From positions 62,001-126,000 of the forward strand of contig PHCX01000004.1 in the NCBI GenBank assembly GCA_002842435.1: 64,000 bases of DNA, in the 5' to 3' direction. Positions within the stretch are counted from its first letter, which is position 1; every line of letters begins with the position of its first letter. The notes under the pieces were generated by a model. It had not been told where the DNA came from. It was given only the letters and a program-made list of their open reading frames with translations, and ran no database searches. Positions 60,901-64,000 of this stretch are shown in pieces. Position numbers and translations under genes: made by a program. The stretch is from Betaproteobacteria bacterium HGW-Betaproteobacteria-1 (GTDB lineage Bacteria; Pseudomonadota; Gammaproteobacteria; Burkholderiales; Methylophilaceae).

Positions 60901-63900
60901 CTACCGAAACTACGTTGGGTTATGAGAACGCGAGCAACAACAGCGTCAATGAAACGACGACCATTCGTACGCGTACTGACATGCAAGTGGTCAGTAAGAC
61001 GCCATCCGCTAACCCGGTCAATCTGCGCGATGACTTCAACTTTGTCATCAGGGTGCGAAACAACACCGGTTCCGGCCTGGCTGAGGCCGACGGGGTCGTT
61101 GTCAGCGATACGTTGCCGGCTGGAATGCAGTTGACTGCTACGCCGACCATTAATGTCGTCAGCGGTACGACAACACAGGCCACATGTACCGGCGTTGTCG
61201 GCAACACCAGTTTTACCTGTAGCCTGGGAACGGTGAGTCTGGGTGCGGAACTGGATGTCGTTGTGCCGGTGCAGGTGGTTACGGTGACGAGTGATGGTCA
61301 GGTGTTCAGCAACAGGGCTTCCGTGACCACTACCTCGCTGGATATCAACGGCGGCAGCAATCCCAACGGTGGCAACAATTTTAATGACGGTACTGTCACC
61401 GTCAATGCATCAAGTATTGACGGACGGGTGTTTCGCGATTTCGAGGACAATGCTGTTTTTGATGGCGCTGATACGGGTATTGCCGGTATCAGCATGACCC
61501 TGACCGGGGTCAGTTTCGACGGTGTTGCCATCAACCGGGTGGTCGTGACGGATGCCAATGGCAACTATGTTTTTCCGGGTTTGCCGCAGGGCACGTATAC
61601 CATCACCGAGGGTACGGTAAGCGACCCCAATCTGGTGGATGGCAGCGATACCGCAGGTACTGCCGGCGGTAATACTTCTGTGAACGATATCATTTCCGCC
61701 ATTAATCTGCCTGCCGACACGGATGCAACAGGATATCTGTTTGCCGAGATTCCAATGCCGCGTATCGGTCTGGCGAAGTCTGCCGGTGCAGTAACCGATA
61801 ATCATGATGGTACCTACGATGTACAGTTCAGGCTGACGGTTGCCAACTATGGTGCAACGCCATTGCAGAACGTGCAGGTAAGCGACACGATTGCAATCGC
61901 CGGGCCGCAGTCGCTGGGGATCTATACACCCAATCCAGTACCTGCCGCTGGTCAATACACCATCGTCGGTGGGCCCGCGGTAAGCAATCAGATCAATGGT
62001 GCCAGTTTGACTCCGGTGGCTGCCGGCGTATTCACCGGCAGCGGGGCAGGTAGTACCTTGCTGGTGCCGGCTACGAGCAACCTGCCGAATTTCGTCGCGG
62101 GCAATCGTTCGACAGCGACAATTTCGTTTACGGTGCGTTTCTTCCCGACGACACCGGGGCCGTTCGAGAATACTGCGATTGCTTCAGGTGAATCTCCGAA
62201 AGGTGATCCGGCGACTGATGACAGCGTCGATGGATTGAATCCGGATCCCAACGGTAATGGTAATCCCAATGACGAAGAATCCCCGACCATCATCAATCTG
62301 TCCGGGCAGACCATCGCGCTGGCCAAGCGGCTGGTCGGCGTTGTGCAGACGGGCGAGAAACGCTTTGATATTGCATACAGCCTGATCGTCGGTAATCCGG
62401 GTTCAATTACAGCGACGAATGTACAGGTCACGGACGATCTGGTCGCCACCTTCCCGACGGCGCAGACCAGAGCGATCAAGACCGCACCTGCTGTTTCCGC
62501 CTGTAGCGGCACGGTTCTGAATCCGAATCCGGCATATAACGGTACCGGGCAGAAGGCGTTGCTCATTGGAAATCAGCCCCTTCTGGCCGGCGAGCACTGC
62601 ACCATCACATTCACGGCGGATATCGATTTTGGCAGCAATGCCTTGCCGGGCGTTGTGCAGAATAACCAGGCCGTAGCCACGACGGCAGAGGTTCCCGGAG
62701 GTACTGTCATCGCCACCGATCTTTCCGATGATGGTACTGATTTTGATGCCAACAATAACGGTAACGGTAACGAACCGGGTGAAAACGATCCTACCCCTGT
62801 CGATTTTACTGCAGGCGGTTTGTCCTCGATTTCAGGCAAGGTCTGGTTCGATGCCAATCATGACCGTATAGACAATGATGGGCCGGAAAATCGTGTTTCA
62901 GGCTTTATCGTCGAAGTGCTGAATGGTAATGGCCAGATCGTCAGCAGAACGGTTACGTCAGATGATGGCAGTTATCACGTCCCTAATCTGTATCCGTCCA
63001 ATGGCGCGCCGGATTCACTCTATTCCGTGCGTTTCCGCGATCCTGTCAACGGCAGAATCTACGGCATGCCTGTACCTCAGGATCCGGATCCGACGCATAA
63101 CGGTACTGTCGTCAATGGCGAGATCGCCGAAATACATCTGAACCCTAGTGACAATGTGGTTGAACAGAACCTGCCGCTCGATCCTTCAGGCGTGATTTAC
63201 AACGCGGTTACACGGGTGCCGGTATCCGGCGCACGCGTGACGCTTCTGTTCGGCGGTACGGCGGTGCCAGGAGCCTGTCTGGTAGGCGGCCAGAACGAGC
63301 ACGATACCGGCATCAACGGCATTTATCAGTTCCTTCTGGCCGTCCCGCCGCCGCCAGGCTGCCCGGGTGATGGCGTGTATACCATTCAGGTCAAGCAGCC
63401 AGCCGGATATTTGCCGCCAGCTTCGAACATTATTCCGCCGACCAGTGGTCCGCATGCGCCAGTAGGTCTGCCCGGCGGTGTTGAAGCAATTCAGGTACAG
63501 GCCGGACCGCCAACCGGTTCGAATCCGACCACTTATTATTTTTCTTTCAACCTCGTCGTGGGAGCCGCTGGCGTTGGTGTGGTGCATAACCATATTCCGC
63601 TTGATCCTTCACCGGTCGACGCTTTCTTTGTCAGCAAGACCGGCAACAAGACCATTGTGGAACTGGGCGATACGCTGATATACACAGTCCAGGCCCGGCT
63701 GTTGAATGGCCTGGCGCTGGCATCGGCGCAACTGGTGGACAATCTGCCGGCTGGCTTCCGCTACATTCCGGGGTCTGCCACCATCGCCAAGGGCGGCGCT
63801 GCGGCAGTGGCGCTGGCAGACCCTGCGGGCAGTCCGGGCCCGCGTCTGACGTTCGAGATAGGTGCTTTTGATAGCAATAATCCGGTGGTCGTGACTTATC

Positions 63901-64000
63901 GTGTACGGGCCGGCGTCGGTGCCTTGCAAGGGGACGGCATCAATCGAGTGCAGGGTAGGTCCGGCACGATTCAGTCGAATATCGCAAGATACAAGGTGAA
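57972..64000 (+). CDS. Giant secreted DUF11 / SdrD_B-repeat surface protein (5' part)
   Basis: A frame open from the stop codon at 57930 to the end of the window, at least 2,009 residues; the gene continues beyond it. After a long N-terminal region with a signal-like segment (RRLLSLCVCIGWLAPALAFA) come eight DUF11 units starting near 58137, 58524, 58914, 59310, 59733, 60174, 60582 and 60978, each about 130-147 residues. Most open with D-(L/I)-x-V-x-K-T and carry a cysteine pair. Two SdrD_B-like units (near 61420 and 62830) hold the DxNxDG-like loops, and further DUF11-like units start near 61764, 62313 and 63618. Such proteins form extracellular adhesins or sheath layers. Start codon uncertain: 57936, 57957 or 57972. 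Confidence 0.82.
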   Translation, partial: MSGCGRVLSCSAESFKKNTHVVRKIQFHTRAALRRLLSLCVCIGWLAPALAFAGVDLVVNTSDSPDPLPAGGVVTYTVTVANNGNVDATGVISSHSVPANLEYLGFSGAGINCTGMAVNSPGPGTLTCTHPDLENTTGESTLTVDLRTSAQGTLIFGATASSTEADDDPTNNTDDEQTTVNLGANVSISKTPVVDTVSAGAPFVWTLEVGNAGPHSATVLRIEDPVPSGFNVTSLPAGCANNAGTIVCDITGPIAAGGTHLVGNISGVISAAGGSTVTNTATVDLGPTATVSDPADPDIADNTAISNISVTPGSDLRIGKTRSIAGNFTVGDSFNFILAPSYTGDSPTNITVTDVVPSNYTIGAVAASQNGWSCNVAGQIVTCTKPSGGIAGLNQPLGNITIPVTVASAGSNVANTASISAAGPSDPVPGNNQATDGGVNLLDPRIDLGVSKTGPNPALVVAGVPFNFTIRAANSGTTDFVGELVLTDTLPAGMTVTAYTLNGWSCSPAVPTTGPITCTRTYTSGAPLAAGASTPNVVMTATVNTTGTMSNSVSLMPNCDPAHIVDGCGESDLASYAVTSSVSTDSADISVLKTVDLPSVPAGDVLTYTLEIVNDGPTVSNNVVLNDTLQSLINNAVGATGAGYIGHTITPGSATGGACNTSASGGNGRQLTCNFTTIPLCTQGVDCPRVEVQVRPGGNGGSRVNSVNVVSNGTADPDHTNETASVTSNIEPRADITVTKNANPNSVPAGQNLTYVIATPNNGPSHADDVVITDILPLDVTFVSASPSAGSCSTTPGVNVTTTPANRTIGCNLGSVNNGAQQTVTVIVRPNTALYGTTITNDVSVATSTIETDASNNTATVNANVTEPALDLVLNKDDSVDPVAVGDNTVYTVTVNNAGPSAAENVVVTDTLPASGLSFQSVVSSSGSCPTQPAVDAVGGTIECALGNIPPGATRTVTVTMTALAKGVVTNNASVTSTETTLGYENASNNSVNETTTIRTRTDMQVVSKTPSANPVNLRDDFNFVIRVRNNTGSGLAEADGVVVSDTLPAGMQLTATPTINVVSGTTTQATCTGVVGNTSFTCSLGTVSLGAELDVVVPVQVVTVTSDGQVFSNRASVTTTSLDINGGSNPNGGNNFNDGTVTVNASSIDGRVFRDFEDNAVFDGADTGIAGISMTLTGVSFDGVAINRVVVTDANGNYVFPGLPQGTYTITEGTVSDPNLVDGSDTAGTAGGNTSVNDIISAINLPADTDATGYLFAEIPMPRIGLAKSAGAVTDNHDGTYDVQFRLTVANYGATPLQNVQVSDTIAIAGPQSLGIYTPNPVPAAGQYTIVGGPAVSNQINGASLTPVAAGVFTGSGAGSTLLVPATSNLPNFVAGNRSTATISFTVRFFPTTPGPFENTAIASGESPKGDPATDDSVDGLNPDPNGNGNPNDEESPTIINLSGQTIALAKRLVGVVQTGEKRFDIAYSLIVGNPGSITATNVQVTDDLVATFPTAQTRAIKTAPAVSACSGTVLNPNPAYNGTGQKALLIGNQPLLAGEHCTITFTADIDFGSNALPGVVQNNQAVATTAEVPGGTVIATDLSDDGTDFDANNNGNGNEPGENDPTPVDFTAGGLSSISGKVWFDANHDRIDNDGPENRVSGFIVEVLNGNGQIVSRTVTSDDGSYHVPNLYPSNGAPDSLYSVRFRDPVNGRIYGMPVPQDPDPTHNGTVVNGEIAEIHLNPSDNVVEQNLPLDPSGVIYNAVTRVPVSGARVTLLFGGTAVPGACLVGGQNEHDTGINGIYQFLLAVPPPPGCPGDGVYTIQVKQPAGYLPPASNIIPPTSGPHAPVGLPGGVEAIQVQAGPPTGSNPTTYYFSFNLVVGAAGVGVVHNHIPLDPSPVDAFFVSKTGNKTIVELGDTLIYTVQARLLNGLALASAQLVDNLPAGFRYIPGSATIAKGGAAAVALADPAGSPGPRLTFEIGAFDSNNPVVVTYRVRAGVGALQGDGINRVQGRSGTIQSNIARYKV

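Noticed and set aside
58137-61420. Regular spaced repeats as a possible CRISPR or tandem DNA repeat
   Set aside because: The periodicity is about 400 bases and is visible only in protein sequence; there are no identical short DNA repeats with unique spacers.
58156-63929. Numerous minus-strand open frames across the DUF11 gene
   Set aside because: The plus-strand frame is continuous, has the repeat domains and a signal-like start. The minus-strand frames are short mirror images of repeated Thr/Val/Ala-rich codons.

Overview
The window is an ordinary, gene-dense stretch of a Gram-negative chromosome. It reads most like a betaproteobacterium. Methylophilaceae or a related methylotroph/Nitrosomonadales lineage is my best guess, from an orphan pqqA, the thiS-thiG-apaG-mltA order, argS followed by a SPOR protein and dsbA, and the GOGAT/GDH pair. 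The exact lineage is inference. No insertion sequence, phage, integron or CRISPR array is visible. One tRNA gene (Gly, CCC anticodon) is present.

Layout. 1-4.8 kb: the end of ettA, two paralogous small cupins, a metC-like lyase, an SDR enzyme, dsbA and an FtsN-like SPOR protein. 4.8-11 kb: argS, with divergent priA, then a c-di-GMP-type protein with two HD domains and a small outer-membrane beta-barrel. 11-24 kb: a minus-strand run of hemE, gltD, gltB, gdhA, hemL, a flavodiiron-like oxygen-binding protein, thiE and thiD. NtrC-like sites lie ahead of gltB and gdhA. 24-29.5 kb: rubredoxin, tRNA-Gly, a periplasmic catalase-like peroxidase, thiS, thiG, apaG, mltA, a DODA-type dioxygenase and a 23-residue pqqA with its own terminator. 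29.6-34.4 kb: a phospholipid-repair set (lplT and aas) with a Tat-exported amidohydrolase between them.

34.6-43.2 kb holds a 2OG-Fe dioxygenase and then a compact operon: a BigR/SqrR-type dithiol ArsR regulator, an RND adaptor and pump, a DUF2892 membrane protein, a TolC-like channel and sulfide:quinone oxidoreductase. The Cys37/Cys103 pair of the regulator and the three catalytic cysteines of the SQR point to a sulfide/persulfide-induced oxidation-plus-efflux module. 43.3-52.7 kb: a lysozyme-inhibitor-like lipoprotein, an ABC exporter, a cold-shock protein, a small conserved ORF, a NodB-like secreted protein, an MFS exporter, a DUF4186 protein, a ZIP metal transporter and ahpC-ahpF.

52.7 kb to the end is the most accessory-looking part. 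A minus-strand operon encodes an OmpR-type response regulator, a secreted LysM-FecR protein and a CHASE2-PAS histidine kinase. It is divergent from a giant secreted protein (at least about 2,000 residues, running off the window) built of DUF11 and SdrD_B-like repeats. A perfect 9-bp direct repeat with 10-bp period, typical of OmpR-family binding sites, lies in the shared intergenic region, which suggests that the three-gene operon senses the envelope and controls the surface protein.
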